Shown in pieces: positions 26,908 through 36,153 of a stretch of DNA of 64,000 nucleotides. This DNA is from Bellilinea sp. (lineage in GTDB: Bacteria; Chloroflexota; Anaerolineae; Anaerolineales; Anaerolineaceae), in assembly GCA_026003615.1 (NCBI GenBank), contig BPHQ01000002.1, forward strand, positions 248,001-312,000, written 5' to 3'. The position numbers and the translations under genes were made by a program. Position 1 is the stretch's first letter. Every line of letters begins with the position of its first letter. The notes beneath the pieces were generated by a model, which saw only the letters and a list, made by a program, of their open reading frames with translations, was not told the DNA's origin and did not search any database.

Positions 26908-27035
26908 TTAATACCTGTAACATTAAAAATCAACAGGATGAATGTCAGTTCCTCACCGCTCTCTTTTTATGATAAACTGAACAGGAACCCTTTCCAACTT
27001 TCCCCTTCAAACCCCTGCGGAGGAAATTTTTTTCG

Positions 27036-28412
27036 ATGATACCTTATCCAGTCGAACCATTTCGAATTAAAATGGTTGAGCCAATTCGCCTGATTCCACC
27101 CGACGAACGAAAGCAAGCCATGCAGTCAGCCGGGTACAACCTCTTCAACCTCCGGGCTGAGGATGTCTTTATTGATCTGCTGACCGATTCAGGTACCGGC
27201 ACAATGAGTCAGAATCAATGGGCGGCCATGATGACCGGCGATGAATCATACGCCGGAGCACGTTCTTACTACCGCCTCGCCGAGGTAATGAAGCAGATTT
27301 TTGGCTTTGAACATTTTGTTCCCACCCATCAGGGTCGCGCAGCCGAAAACATTCTTACCCAGTTGCTGGTCAAACCCGGCATGTATGTCCCCTCAAATAT
27401 GCATTTTGATACCACGGACGGAAACATCCGTGCTCGCGGTGGACGGCCAACCAACCTGGTCATTGATGAGGCCTTTGACCCCACCAATCCTCATCCGTTC
27501 AAAGGCAACATGGATATTCAAAAGCTGCGTGCCTTCATCGAGCAGGTCGGGCCCCAAAATATCCCCTTCGGCAGTATTACCATCACCAATAACGCTGGAG
27601 GCGGGCAACCTGTTTCCCTGGAAAATATTCGCCAGGTTGCCGAGGTTTATCACCAGTATGATATTCCCTTCTTCATAGATGCGTGCCGTTTTGCCGAAAA
27701 CGCCTATTTCATCAAGCAGAGAGAACCGGGCTGCGCCCATCTTTCCACCCTGGAGATTGCCCAACAGATCTTTACCCTTGCCGACGGCGCCTGGATGTCC
27801 GCCAAGAAAGATGCGTTGGTTAACATAGGCGGTTTTCTGGCAGTGCGGGATGATGAACTTTTTCAACGCATATGCAACGAATTGATCCTGAGAGAGGGTT
27901 TTGTAACCTACGGTGGATTGGCCGGACGTGATTTGGATGCCATGGCAGTTGGGCTAATGGAAGGTCTGGACGAGAATTACCTGGCCTATCGAATCGGACA
28001 GACAGCATATTTTGCCGATCAATTAAAAGCCGCCGGAATACCGATCATTGAACCTGCTGGCGGTCACGCCATTTATCTGGATGCAGGTCGGTTTTTACCT
28101 CACATACCACACGCGGAATATCCCGGTCAGGCACTCGCCGCTGCCCTTTATCTGGAAGGCGGTATACGCGGTGTTGAAATCGGCTCGGTCATGTTTGCCT
28201 ACCCTGACCCCGATAGCGGAGAAATTATTTACCCGAAACTTGAACTGGTACGACTGGCTATACCCCGACGTACCTATACCCGCAGTCATTTTGATTACAT
28301 CGTGGAAATCCTTCAGTTGCTTGCCAAAAAACGCGAGCAGCTGCGCGGCTACCGCATTCTGTATGCGCCGCCTTTGCTGCGCCATTTCACTGCCCGCTTC
28401 GAACCATTATAG
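27036..28412 (+). CDS. tnaA: Tryptophanase (tryptophan indole-lyase)
   Basis: A 458-residue PLP enzyme of the beta-eliminating lyase family, cleaving L-Trp to indole, pyruvate and ammonia. The PLP Lys is in SAKKDALVNIGG. The region that separates tryptophanase from tyrosine phenol-lyase reads GIRGVEIGS, as in tryptophanases, where tyrosine phenol-lyase has GVRSMERG with the phenol-binding Arg. Other family signatures: DLLTDSGTGTMS, THQGRAAENIL, TYGGLAGRDLDAMAVGL, RHFTARFEPL. RBS GCGGAGGAAAT. No tnaC-like leader or tryptophan permease gene is seen. A lipoprotein gene follows by 9 bases. Confidence 0.92.
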   Translation: MIPYPVEPFRIKMVEPIRLIPPDERKQAMQSAGYNLFNLRAEDVFIDLLTDSGTGTMSQNQWAAMMTGDESYAGARSYYRLAEVMKQIFGFEHFVPTHQGRAAENILTQLLVKPGMYVPSNMHFDTTDGNIRARGGRPTNLVIDEAFDPTNPHPFKGNMDIQKLRAFIEQVGPQNIPFGSITITNNAGGGQPVSLENIRQVAEVYHQYDIPFFIDACRFAENAYFIKQREPGCAHLSTLEIAQQIFTLADGAWMSAKKDALVNIGGFLAVRDDELFQRICNELILREGFVTYGGLAGRDLDAMAVGLMEGLDENYLAYRIGQTAYFADQLKAAGIPIIEPAGGHAIYLDAGRFLPHIPHAEYPGQALAAALYLEGGIRGVEIGSVMFAYPDPDSGEIIYPKLELVRLAIPRRTYTRSHFDYIVEILQLLAKKREQLRGYRILYAPPLLRHFTARFEPL

Positions 28413-28421
28413 GAGGAAGGT

Positions 28422-28889
28422 ATGGTAAAAAACCGTTTTCTCAAGCCCATTCTTTGGCTGACCATCATTGCCGCCTATCTGCTTGGCGGCTGTTCGCTGC
28501 TCTCACCCGCCCAAAGTCAAACAATCACTTTGGAAGGTGAACAACGGGAAGCCGTGCTGGAATATGCCAGCCCCATGGGCGAAAACCTGATCACCGGCCT
28601 GGTCAACCGTGATTATGAAACCTTCTCCAAAGACTTTGACACAACGATGAAAAAGGGTATGGACGAGTCTGCTTTTGAAAAGTTACTCTCCACATTGACC
28701 GATAAATTGGGCGCTTATCAATCCCACGAAATCAGCCAGGTTCTGCAAGACGAGAAGTATACGATTGTTATCTATCGCCTGACTTACGAGAAAGACAACC
28801 TCGTCACTATGCGAATTGTCTTCAACCGCGACGAGCCCCATCTAATTTCCGGTCTCTGGTTCGATTCGCCGGAATTGCGCAAAAAGTAG
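28422..28889 (+). CDS. DUF3887-type lipoprotein
   Basis: A 155-residue lipoprotein: basic start, hydrophobic stretch, lipobox LLGGC with Cys near residue 24. The mature part fits the DUF3887 pattern, a small cone-shaped alpha/beta fold (ITGLVNRDYETFSKDF, then LGAYQSHEISQV and IVIYRLTYEKDNLVTMRIVF). Exported and membrane-anchored; function unknown. RBS AGGAGGAAGG. It is probably co-transcribed with tnaA and ends exactly where the convergent mazG gene ends. Confidence 0.75.
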   Translation: MVKNRFLKPILWLTIIAAYLLGGCSLLSPAQSQTITLEGEQREAVLEYASPMGENLITGLVNRDYETFSKDFDTTMKKGMDESAFEKLLSTLTDKLGAYQSHEISQVLQDEKYTIVIYRLTYEKDNLVTMRIVFNRDEPHLISGLWFDSPELRKK

Positions 28890-30362
28890 TCAGGACAAAC
28901 GCTTAGCCTCATCCCACCAGCGATCCATTTCGTCAAGGCTCATTGAGGTAAGTTGCCTGCCCGCCTGACGGGCGCGCGTTTCAATGTGTGCAAAGCGCTG
29001 ACGAAAGCGGCGGTTGGCCGCCCTTAACGCGCTTTCTGCATCCACATTGTACCAGCGTGCCAAATTGACGACTGCAAACAAAAGATCACCCAGCTCTTTT
29101 TCCCTTTCGCTGGCGTCTTTTGCGGTTTGCACCTCGTTGATCTCTTCAAAAACTTTTTCCAAGACGGGTTGAATTTCACTCCAATCGAACCCCACCCGGG
29201 CAGCCCGGCTTTGAATCTCTTGCGCCTGCGAGAGCGCCGGCAGGCTCACTGGAACACCATCCAGAATGCTCTTTGGCAGATCCTGACCATTGAGTGCCCG
29301 TTCTTCATCTTTCAATTTTTGCCAGTTTCGCAGAACACCCTCCACCCCGCTGACCTTGACCTCACCAAATACATGCGGATGACGACGGACAATTTTTCGG
29401 TGAATTCCCTGAATAACCTCTGCCAGTGTAAATTCACCTTCTTCAACTGCAATTTGGGCGTGGAGAACGATTTGTAGCAACAGATCGCCTAATTCTTCAC
29501 GTAAGGCATCCGTATCCTCATCATCGAGCGCCTCGATGGCTTCGTAAGCCTCTTCCAGTAAATATTTTCGCAATGTCAGGTGGGTCTGTTCGCGATCCCA
29601 CGGACAACCATCAGGCGCGCGCAGCCGGGCTACCACCTCTTGAAACGCCTCCAGGGAGGTGTCAGCACCTAATGCAGGAACAAAAAGCGCCGTCATCAAC
29701 CCCAAATGGGGACTACGGTCAATCTCATACAACATTAAATCCTCAACGATTTGTTGACGGGTGCCTGCCGCATGAACCAATCTGACCCGAAACTCATCCG
29801 GGTAAACCGCATTCAAAGCCAGTTTGACAGCCGAAGCCGTCATCGTATCATAGATTTGCGTAATCAGCGCCGGCATATCCGGCGCATAACCCGGAGTGTG
29901 CAGCCTTCCAATTTCGAGAGCATCAAGCAGTGCAAGCCGCGGGAAGGGATCCATCTGTAATGCGCTAAAAACCGGTTCCAGAAAGGACATTCCTTCAATA
30001 ATCCGAACCGGGATACCTTCCTGAGTAGCCCTGCGGAAAATCTCTGGGGCAGTGGCTTCTGCTACAAATGGATGGCCGGGGACGGCATAAGTTACACCAG
30101 AAGCCTGCCGCCCCATTTGAAGAACATTCTCGACAATCGCCTCATAAACCGCCTCAAAGGTATCGCTGGTTTCGTACAAATCGTCGAAGGAAACAATTTC
30201 CAGATTTTTTGGCAGGTCATCAACCAACGGATGATGACGGGTTCGCAGATACACACGGTCAATCTGATGCAGCCAATCCCACGCCTCACGGGTTAAATGG
30301 CGTTCTTCACCTGGTCCAAGACCCAAAAGAACAATCCCTTTTTTATTTTGTGAAGTTTCCAT
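28890..30362 (-). CDS. mazG: MazG nucleoside triphosphate pyrophosphohydrolase with N-terminal tetrapyrrole-methylase-like domain
   Basis: A 490-residue two-domain protein of the YabN type. Residues 1-215 form a SAM-dependent tetrapyrrole methylase-like domain (LLGLGPGEERHLT; TYAVPGHPFVAEAT). Residues about 225-490 form MazG with two pyrophosphatase repeats: CPWDREQTHLTLRKYLLEEAYEA and LREELGDLLLQIVLHAQ, then EKELGDLLFAVVNLAR. MazG hydrolyses NTPs including non-canonical ones. The methylase domain's substrate in such fusions is unknown. Lies downstream of rpsI on the same strand, with a hairpin between. Confidence 0.92.
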   Translation of the reverse strand: METSQNKKGIVLLGLGPGEERHLTREAWDWLHQIDRVYLRTRHHPLVDDLPKNLEIVSFDDLYETSDTFEAVYEAIVENVLQMGRQASGVTYAVPGHPFVAEATAPEIFRRATQEGIPVRIIEGMSFLEPVFSALQMDPFPRLALLDALEIGRLHTPGYAPDMPALITQIYDTMTASAVKLALNAVYPDEFRVRLVHAAGTRQQIVEDLMLYEIDRSPHLGLMTALFVPALGADTSLEAFQEVVARLRAPDGCPWDREQTHLTLRKYLLEEAYEAIEALDDEDTDALREELGDLLLQIVLHAQIAVEEGEFTLAEVIQGIHRKIVRRHPHVFGEVKVSGVEGVLRNWQKLKDEERALNGQDLPKSILDGVPVSLPALSQAQEIQSRAARVGFDWSEIQPVLEKVFEEINEVQTAKDASEREKELGDLLFAVVNLARWYNVDAESALRAANRRFRQRFAHIETRARQAGRQLTSMSLDEMDRWWDEAKRLS

Positions 30363-30403
30363 AATTGAGATTCCTCACCAACAGCAATTTGCTATAAAAC
30401 ATT

Positions 30404-30452
30404 GCAGAGCAGCCCTCTACCTGCTTTCCCAAAACCGGTAGAGGAAATCTGC
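30404..30452 (-). terminator. Hairpin after rpsI, likely end of the ribosomal protein run
   Basis: GCAGA...CCTCTACC and GGTAGAGG...TCTGC pair across 30404-30452 in a two-part stem. On the minus strand it is followed by AATGTTTTATAG, a weak T-run. Probably reduces read-through into mazG. Confidence 0.5.
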
Positions 30453-30508
30453 CCTGCGATTTATTCCACCTTCCCAACCGGGATGGTGACCGAAAATGTG
30501 CTTGAAGT

Positions 30509-30904
30509 TTAGCGCTTGGTGTAGGTCGGTGCCTTGCGAGCGCGTTTGAGACCCGGTTTCTTGCGTTCCTTAACACGCGGATCGCGGGTGAGCAAACCGT
30601 ACTTGCGCAATTCATGAACGAAATCCGCATTCATTTTTGCCAAAGCACGCGCCAGCCCCAGTTGAACGGCATCGGTTTGACCGGTGACCCCACCACCTTT
30701 CACGACAACCGTCACATCGAAAGTCGAACGTTCCTGCTGGGTTGCCTGAAACGGTTTGAGGATGGCTTCCACATCACCAATCCGGGGGAAATATTCCTCA
30801 ATAGACTTCTGATTGACGGTAAATTTACCCGTCCCACTCATGATACGTACGCGCGCGGTGGCTTCTTTACGTCGCCCAACACCTTCGTAATACTGAACAG
30901 ACAT
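30509..30904 (-). CDS. rpsI: 30S ribosomal protein S9
   Basis: A 131-residue protein with YEGVGRRKEATARVRI at the start and the family's basic tail ending in TYTKR, which reaches the P-site tRNA. Follows rplM with 15 bases between, the usual pair. Confidence 0.98.
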   Translation of the reverse strand: MSVQYYEGVGRRKEATARVRIMSGTGKFTVNQKSIEEYFPRIGDVEAILKPFQATQQERSTFDVTVVVKGGGVTGQTDAVQLGLARALAKMNADFVHELRKYGLLTRDPRVKERKKPGLKRARKAPTYTKR

Positions 30905-30919
30905 ATCTTGCCCACTCCT

Positions 30920-31345
30920 TTATGCAACAGGCTCTGGCTTTTGCGCTTCGTGCGGATGTTCGCTGCCAGCGTAGATTTTCAAACGCTTGATCAATTTGCG
31001 ACCCAGTTTATTATGAGGCAGCATTCCCCACACCGCAGCACGGATGACCCGATCGGGATGGCGGTTTAATTGTTCCCGCATACCCACAACTTTCAATCCG
31101 CCCGGATAGTTGGAATGCTTGTAATAGAACTTGGTATCCAACCGCTTGTCGGTAACATCCAGCTGCTGCGCATTGATGACCACCACATAATCACCCATGG
31201 CTACGCCCGGAGTGAAGGTTGGTTTATGCTTACCGAGCAGGTAGCGGGCAATTTGGGTCGCCAGCCGGCCCAGATTTTGTCCTCTGGCATCCACCAGCAC
31301 CCACTTTGTTTCAGGTTTTCCTTTTATGACGTATGTCTTATCCAC
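30920..31345 (-). CDS. rplM: 50S ribosomal protein L13
   Basis: Signature KWVLVDARGQNLGRLATQIA near the start and VWGMLPHNKLGRKLIKRLKIYAG near the end. Two GTG starts are possible; 31345 gives 141 residues, the normal length, with GGAG 9 bases upstream, and overlaps truA by 8 bases. GTG at 31360 would add 5 residues. Confidence 0.96.
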   Translation of the reverse strand: MDKTYVIKGKPETKWVLVDARGQNLGRLATQIARYLLGKHKPTFTPGVAMGDYVVVINAQQLDVTDKRLDTKFYYKHSNYPGGLKVVGMREQLNRHPDRVIRAAVWGMLPHNKLGRKLIKRLKIYAGSEHPHEAQKPEPVA

Positions 31346-32141
31346 AGTCCTCTTCTCCACTGACAGATAAGGTTTTGATTAACCCTTCAGATTTCAACTC
31401 AGTCTCCTCGTACTGCACCCATTCCAGATACAGACCGTTTGGTTTGGCCAGCCCGGGCAACAGGGGCTGTGGGATCTTGAGGGCAGACTCGAACTGTTCC
31501 AAAGATAGTTGCTGCTGCCCAACCCGGACTTGCAAAAACACCAGTCTGCGCACCATTCGGTAGAGAAACGCATTGGCAGTGACCCGAAAAACCCATTCCG
31601 ATGAAGCGGTTTGCTGCCATTCTGCCCGGTAAATTCTGCGGATGGTGCTGCCTCCTGGTCGTAAAGGCGAACCAAATGCCGCAAAATCGTGTTCACCGAT
31701 CAGCCGGCTGGCGGCCTGATGCAGAAGTTCTTCCCGCACCGGTGGCCAAACCCGCCACATGTAGCGTTCCCGCAATGGATCACGCTCCTCCTGACAATAC
31801 AGGCGGTAAAGATATTGGCGGGCGAGGGCATCGTAGCGGGGATGAAAATCATCCCGCACCGTTTGCACACGGCGTACCGCAACATCCTCAGGAAGCGAGG
31901 CATTTAAGGCTTTCAACAATTTCTGGGGAGCATGTTGCCAATTCAGGTCAAACGCAATCACCTGACCAAGAGCGTGCACCCCACTGTCGGTTCGACCGGC
32001 ATACAGGATACTTTCCTCCTGCCAGCCCAGCGAACGCAGCGCTGCCTCAACTTCTGCCTGCACCGTCCGGCTGCTTCCCTGCCGTTGAAAGCCCTGGAAG
32101 TGTGTGCCGTCGTAGGCGATGATAACCTGGTAACGTGCCAT
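31338..32141 (-). CDS. truA: tRNA pseudouridine synthase A
   Basis: A 267-residue enzyme that makes pseudouridine at positions 38-40 of tRNA anticodon arms. The catalytic Asp lies in YAGRTDSGVHALGQV; other signatures are AYDGTHFQGFQRQ and FLYRMVRRLV. Length is normal. Between rplQ and rplM, a common place for this gene. Confidence 0.96.
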   Translation of the reverse strand: MARYQVIIAYDGTHFQGFQRQGSSRTVQAEVEAALRSLGWQEESILYAGRTDSGVHALGQVIAFDLNWQHAPQKLLKALNASLPEDVAVRRVQTVRDDFHPRYDALARQYLYRLYCQEERDPLRERYMWRVWPPVREELLHQAASRLIGEHDFAAFGSPLRPGGSTIRRIYRAEWQQTASSEWVFRVTANAFLYRMVRRLVFLQVRVGQQQLSLEQFESALKIPQPLLPGLAKPNGLYLEWVQYEETELKSEGLIKTLSVSGEEDCG

Positions 32142-32170
32142 CCCGAACCGGAAGTGAAACCGGCGGGTTC

Positions 32171-32548
32171 TTAATCCTCAACCAGTTCAAGCAGAACCAT
32201 CTCGGCAGCATCACCCTGCCGCGGCCCCAACTTGAACATCCGCGTGTAACCGCCATTGCGATTGGTATATCGCGGCGCAATTTCATCGAACAACTTCTTC
32301 ACCACAATCGGGTCTCCCAGGCGTGCCGCAACCAACCGGCGGGCATTGACCTTTTCAAGATCGCTGCCATTGGCGCTTCGCCTCGCAATGGTGATCATCC
32401 GCTCAGCTTCGCCGCGAATCGCCAGCGCTTTGGCACGGGTGGTCTTCATCCGTTCGTGAGTAAAGAACTGTTTGATCAAGGTTCGGCGCAATCCCTTGCG
32501 CTGATCCTTTGATCGTCCCAGTTTCAAACCAGCAACTTTATGGCGCAT
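32171..32548 (-). CDS. rplQ: 50S ribosomal protein L17
   Basis: A 125-residue protein with RHKVAGLKLGRSKDQRKGLRR and the helical segment TLIKQFFTHERMKTT. Follows rpoA by 6 bases, last ribosomal gene of the alpha operon. Confidence 0.98.
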   Translation of the reverse strand: MRHKVAGLKLGRSKDQRKGLRRTLIKQFFTHERMKTTRAKALAIRGEAERMITIARRSANGSDLEKVNARRLVAARLGDPIVVKKLFDEIAPRYTNRNGGYTRMFKLGPRQGDAAEMVLLELVED

Positions 32549-32554
32549 AATTCC

Positions 32555-33520
32555 TTACTCCGTCTCGTTATCGTTTGGCAGGAATCCTTTTTCCCGCATC
32601 TTCTGGCGTAACTCATCCAGACTTTTCTCACCAAAATTTCGGATGGACATGACCGCTTCACTGCCTTTTTCGAGCAGTTCCAGCACATCGCCCACCGTGG
32701 TAATGCCAGTGCGTTTGAGAGAATTGAACACACGCACCGACAAATCCAAATTTTCGATGGGTGTTTCGGCGGCTTCGCTGGTCAGGCGGCTTCCGCTAAT
32801 CTCACGCTCCGGCATGGCAGTGAAAACTTCTTCGCTAATACCGGAAATCAACCGCAGATGGTCAATTAAGATCTTCGATGCGGTGCCCAAGGCACTTTCC
32901 GGTGAAACGGTACCATCTGTCCAGATTTCCAAAATCAACCGTTCATAGTTGGTGTTTTGACCAACCCGCGCCGAAGCCACATTGAAATTGACCCGGCGTA
33001 CCGGACTGAAAATGGCATCCACCGGCAGTTCGCCAATCGGCAACCGCCCGCTGCGATCGCCCGCTGGTGAATAGCCCCGGCCGCGCTCAACCGTCATATC
33101 AATCTCCAAACGGGTGCGGCTGTCATCCACCGTGAACAGGTACAGATCCGGGTTAACGATTTCCACCTCGGCCGGCACCTGAATGTCCGCTGCAGTGACT
33201 GTGCCCGCACCGCGGACATCCAAATGGAGGTGAGAACTTTCCACATCGTGCAACACAAGGCGCAGCTGCTTGATTTGCAACATCACCTGAATGACATCTT
33301 CCCGAACGCCGGGAATATCACTGAACTCATGCAGCACGTCCGAAATCCGGATGGAAGTTACCGCTGCCCCTTCCAGCGACGACAGCAGTACCCGCCGAAG
33401 TGCATTGCCAAGGGTGACGCCGTAGCCGCGTTCCAGCGGGCTGATAACGAACTTTCCATAATTTCGAGCCTCATTTTCACGCTCGATTTTCGGTTTGACC
33501 ATATTGGTTATTACAGACAA
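32555..33520 (-). CDS. rpoA: RNA polymerase subunit alpha
   Basis: A 321-residue subunit. N-terminal assembly domain (YGKFVISPLERGYGVTLGNALRRVLLSSL) and C-terminal helix-hairpin-helix domain that binds UP elements and activators (LDLSVRVFNSLKRTGITTV; NFGEKSLDELRQ). The start is TTG at 33520 with AAAGGGGTG upstream; an ATG at 33502 would be 6 residues shorter and has no RBS at the right distance. Confidence 0.97.
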   Translation of the reverse strand: MSVITNMVKPKIERENEARNYGKFVISPLERGYGVTLGNALRRVLLSSLEGAAVTSIRISDVLHEFSDIPGVREDVIQVMLQIKQLRLVLHDVESSHLHLDVRGAGTVTAADIQVPAEVEIVNPDLYLFTVDDSRTRLEIDMTVERGRGYSPAGDRSGRLPIGELPVDAIFSPVRRVNFNVASARVGQNTNYERLILEIWTDGTVSPESALGTASKILIDHLRLISGISEEVFTAMPEREISGSRLTSEAAETPIENLDLSVRVFNSLKRTGITTVGDVLELLEKGSEAVMSIRNFGEKSLDELRQKMREKGFLPNDNETE

Positions 33521-33575
33521 GGTTCACCCCTTTCTGATGCACAGCTACAAAAATCAGCCAAACAGGACAACGGCA

Positions 33576-34220
33576 TTACCTCGAGTAGTACTCAACGATC
33601 AATTGTTCGTTGAGATTACCGTCAATTTCAGCCCGTTCGGGCAGGCGCAAAACCCGCCCACTCAGATTACGCACATCCCGTTCCAGCCACAAAGCGCAGT
33701 TTCGCTTCTCCGCGAAATCCGGCAATTCCTTGAAGAATGGTTTGCTTCGCGAACCTTCCCGCACTTCTATCTTGTCACCGGGTTTAAGCAGCATGGAAGG
33801 AACATCCGTGCGGCGGCCATTGACCAAAAAATGGCCATGGGTCACCAGTTGGCGTGCCTGAGCGCGGTTTTCAGCAAAGCCCATGCGAAAGACCACATTA
33901 TCCAATCGCAATTCAAGGGTTTGCAGCAAGTTCAAACCCGTTAAGCCTCGTTTTTTCAGAGCCACATTGAAATAGCGGCGGAACTGACGTTCCAGAATGC
34001 CGTACGTGCGACGGGCTTGCTGCTTGGCGCGTAATTGCCGGGCATAGTCCGACATACGCTCACTGCCGCCCCGACCGGCATTTGCCCGCCCGTGTTCACC
34101 GGGAGCAAAACCACGCCGTTCAAAGGCGCACTTGGGGGTAAAGCAGCGCTCACCCTTCAAGAACATTTTGAATCCTTCTCGCCGGCAGAGTTTACAAACC
34201 GGACCAATATATCTCGCCAT
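33576..34220 (-). CDS. rpsD: 30S ribosomal protein S4
   Basis: A 214-residue primary 16S-binding protein. It is of the zinc-binding form: Cys in VCKLCRREG and in CFTPKC near the N-terminus. The S4 RNA-binding domain is visible ([31 protein letters not shown] region, 95-125). S4 is a translational repressor of the alpha operon in some bacteria. Confidence 0.98.
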   Translation of the reverse strand: MARYIGPVCKLCRREGFKMFLKGERCFTPKCAFERRGFAPGEHGRANAGRGGSERMSDYARQLRAKQQARRTYGILERQFRRYFNVALKKRGLTGLNLLQTLELRLDNVVFRMGFAENRAQARQLVTHGHFLVNGRRTDVPSMLLKPGDKIEVREGSRSKPFFKELPDFAEKRNCALWLERDVRNLSGRVLRLPERAEIDGNLNEQLIVEYYSR

Positions 34221-34241
34221 AACTTCCCTCTCTTGATTAAA

Positions 34242-34646
34242 TTAGACGCGGCGTTTTTTGGGAGGCCGGCAACCGTTATGCGGCACCGGAGTAACGTCCG
34301 CAATGGAGCGCACCTTGATGCCCATCCCTTGCACAGCTCGAATCGCCGATTCGCGGCCAGGTCCGGGGCCTTTTACAATAACATCCACTTCCTGCACACC
34401 CATTGCCTGTGCGGCTTTCAGGGCCTGTTCGGCTGCCAAACGAGCCGCAAACGGAGTGGACTTGCGCGAACCCTTGAAACCGGCTGAACCGGCGCTTGCC
34501 CAGCAGACGGTGTTGCCCTGCTGGTCCGTTACCGTCACAATCGTATTATTGAACGACGCATAGATATGTACCTGCGCTGAGGACAGTGTGCGCTTCACCT
34601 TTCGGGGAGCGCTTGACCGGCGCGCTGATCTTACATTTTGTGCCAT
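34242..34646 (-). CDS. rpsK: 30S ribosomal protein S11
   Basis: A 134-residue protein with [19 protein letters not shown] and the C-terminal signature [26 protein letters not shown] (here given in parts). Basic N-terminal extension. Preceded by a 123-base gap that holds a hairpin. Confidence 0.98.
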   Translation of the reverse strand: MAQNVRSARRSSAPRKVKRTLSSAQVHIYASFNNTIVTVTDQQGNTVCWASAGSAGFKGSRKSTPFAARLAAEQALKAAQAMGVQEVDVIVKGPGPGRESAIRAVQGMGIKVRSIADVTPVPHNGCRPPKKRRV

Positions 34647-34732
34647 ATTTCCTCGCTATCAACCTCGATTTCTTTCAGAGTACAGCGTTTTTGATTAAAC
34701 CGGTTTGGGTCAGGCTGACCAGCCGCGGGGGC

Positions 34733-34760
34733 GGGAAGGTACCCCAGATCAGCCCTTCCC
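34733..34760 (-). promoter_or_regulatory. Hairpin between rpsM and rpsK
   Basis: GGGAAGG (34733-34739) and CCTTCCC (34754-34760) form a perfect 7-base stem in the unusually long rpsM-rpsK spacer. No T-run follows on the minus strand, so a processing or translational control site is more likely than a terminator. Confidence 0.35.
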
Positions 34761-34769
34761 AATACCGGA

Positions 34770-35159
34770 TTATTTCTTGGCTGCTCCACGGCGGCGACCA
34801 CGTCCCGCCACAGTTTTCTTGGGACCTTTGCGTGTACGGGCATTCGTCCGCGTTCGCTGCCCCCGAACCGGCAGGTTACGGCGGTGACGCAGACCACGGT
34901 AGCACCCGATCTCGATCAGGCGTTTGATATTCATTTGAACTTCGCGCCGCAAATCGCCCTCAACCTTGTAATTTTGGGCAATGTAATCACGCAGAAGGTT
35001 CACATCTGTTTCGGTCAGGTCTTTGACCCGCGTATCCGGATTGACTTTGGTATCCGCCAGGATCTTTCGAGCCCGGGTCGGGCCGATCCCATAAATATAG
35101 GTTAGCGCAACTTCAACGCGCTTATTGCGTGGTAGATCAACACCTTCAATTCTCGCCAT
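34770..35159 (-). CDS. rpsM: 30S ribosomal protein S13
   Basis: A 129-residue protein with [24 protein letters not shown] at the start, helix-turn region [19 protein letters not shown], and a basic tail. It contacts S19 and tRNA in the head of the 30S subunit. Six bases after rpmJ. Confidence 0.98.
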   Translation of the reverse strand: MARIEGVDLPRNKRVEVALTYIYGIGPTRARKILADTKVNPDTRVKDLTETDVNLLRDYIAQNYKVEGDLRREVQMNIKRLIEIGCYRGLRHRRNLPVRGQRTRTNARTRKGPKKTVAGRGRRRGAAKK

Positions 35160-35165
35160 GACTGA

Positions 35166-35279
35166 TTACCCCTGTCGCTGCTTATGCTTTGGGTTTTCAC
35201 AAATGACATACAACTTGCCGCTGCGCCGCACAATCTTGCACTTTGCGCATCGCTTGCGAATGGATGGTGAAACTTTCAT
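35166..35279 (-). CDS. rpmJ: 50S ribosomal protein L36
   Basis: A 37-codon gene read directly from the sequence: [20 protein letters not shown] at the start and a QRQG end. It is the zinc-binding form, with Cys 11, Cys 14, Cys 27 and His 32. It lies between map and rpsM. The infA gene that normally precedes it is missing. Confidence 0.97.
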   Translation of the reverse strand: MKVSPSIRKRCAKCKIVRRSGKLYVICENPKHKQRQG

Positions 35280-35326
35280 GATTGATTACTCCTCATCATT
35301 CCTTACTTCAACAGCCAAAGTTTCAA

Positions 35327-36142
35327 TTATACCTGATTTTTACCATTTCGTCCAGGTTTGCTGCCGTCTTTCAAAAGGGTCAGGATGCGCGGTCCATTTT
35401 CGGTGATGGCCACCGTATGCTCAAAATGAGCCGTCGGTAAGCCATTTCGCGAGACGACCGTCCACTGGTCATCCAGAACCCGCGTTGCCGGTGAACCAAT
35501 CAATACCATCGGTTCAAGCGCAATGGTCATTCCAACCCGCAACAACATACCGCGGCCGGGGGTGCCATAATTCGGCACCTGCGGGCCTTCGTGCATTTGC
35601 CGCCCCACCCCATGCCCGGTGTACTCACGGGTGACATGGAAACCATGGCTCTCCACATACTGCTGAATTGCAGCCGATACATCACCGACACGATTGCCGG
35701 CCACCAGTTTTTCAATGCCAACATACAGAACCGTTTCGGTTACTTCCAGCAATTGTTGTACCTGCGGTGAAACTTCACCTATCGGAAAGGTAATCGCCGA
35801 ATCTGCCACGAACCCTTCATATACCGTACCACAGTCCACCGAAACGATATCCCCTTCACGCAATTTGCGGCGCGGACTGGGGATGCCATGAACCAACTCC
35901 TCGTTAACACTGATAGTTGTACTGGCAGGATAGGGATACGGTCCCGGGTAATTTAAGAATGGGGAATACACACCATACTTCTTAAGTACTTCTTCAGCTG
36001 CGGCATTCAAATCGGCAGTGGAAACGCCAGGACGAGCCGCATCACGCGCTGCTTGCAGAGCTTCAGCATTGATCTGCCCGGCAATCCGCATGATTTCCAG
36101 TTCCTGAGGTGACTTAATCGTAATCTGGCGTTCCCACGTCAT
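35327..36142 (-). CDS. map: Methionine aminopeptidase, type I
   Basis: A 271-residue metalloprotease removing N-terminal Met from nascent proteins. Metal ligands visible in SVDCGTVYEGFVADSAIT (two Asp), GHGVGRQMHEGP (His), ALEPM (Glu) and AHFEHTVAIT (Glu). ATG at 36142 is preferred, with AGGTG at the right distance; a GTG at 36151 abuts that element. No N-terminal zinc extension. Confidence 0.96.
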   Translation of the reverse strand: MTWERQITIKSPQELEIMRIAGQINAEALQAARDAARPGVSTADLNAAAEEVLKKYGVYSPFLNYPGPYPYPASTTISVNEELVHGIPSPRRKLREGDIVSVDCGTVYEGFVADSAITFPIGEVSPQVQQLLEVTETVLYVGIEKLVAGNRVGDVSAAIQQYVESHGFHVTREYTGHGVGRQMHEGPQVPNYGTPGRGMLLRVGMTIALEPMVLIGSPATRVLDDQWTVVSRNGLPTAHFEHTVAITENGPRILTLLKDGSKPGRNGKNQV

Positions 36143-36153
36143 TTTGCTCACAC

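Noticed and set aside
27036-28412. Tyrosine phenol-lyase as the identity
   Set aside because: The substrate-selecting region reads GVEIGS as in tryptophanase and lacks the SMERG-type Arg of tyrosine phenol-lyase.
31338-31360. GTG at 31360 as the rplM start
   Set aside because: Gives a longer overlap with truA and a longer protein than usual; GTG at 31345 is better placed relative to GGAG.
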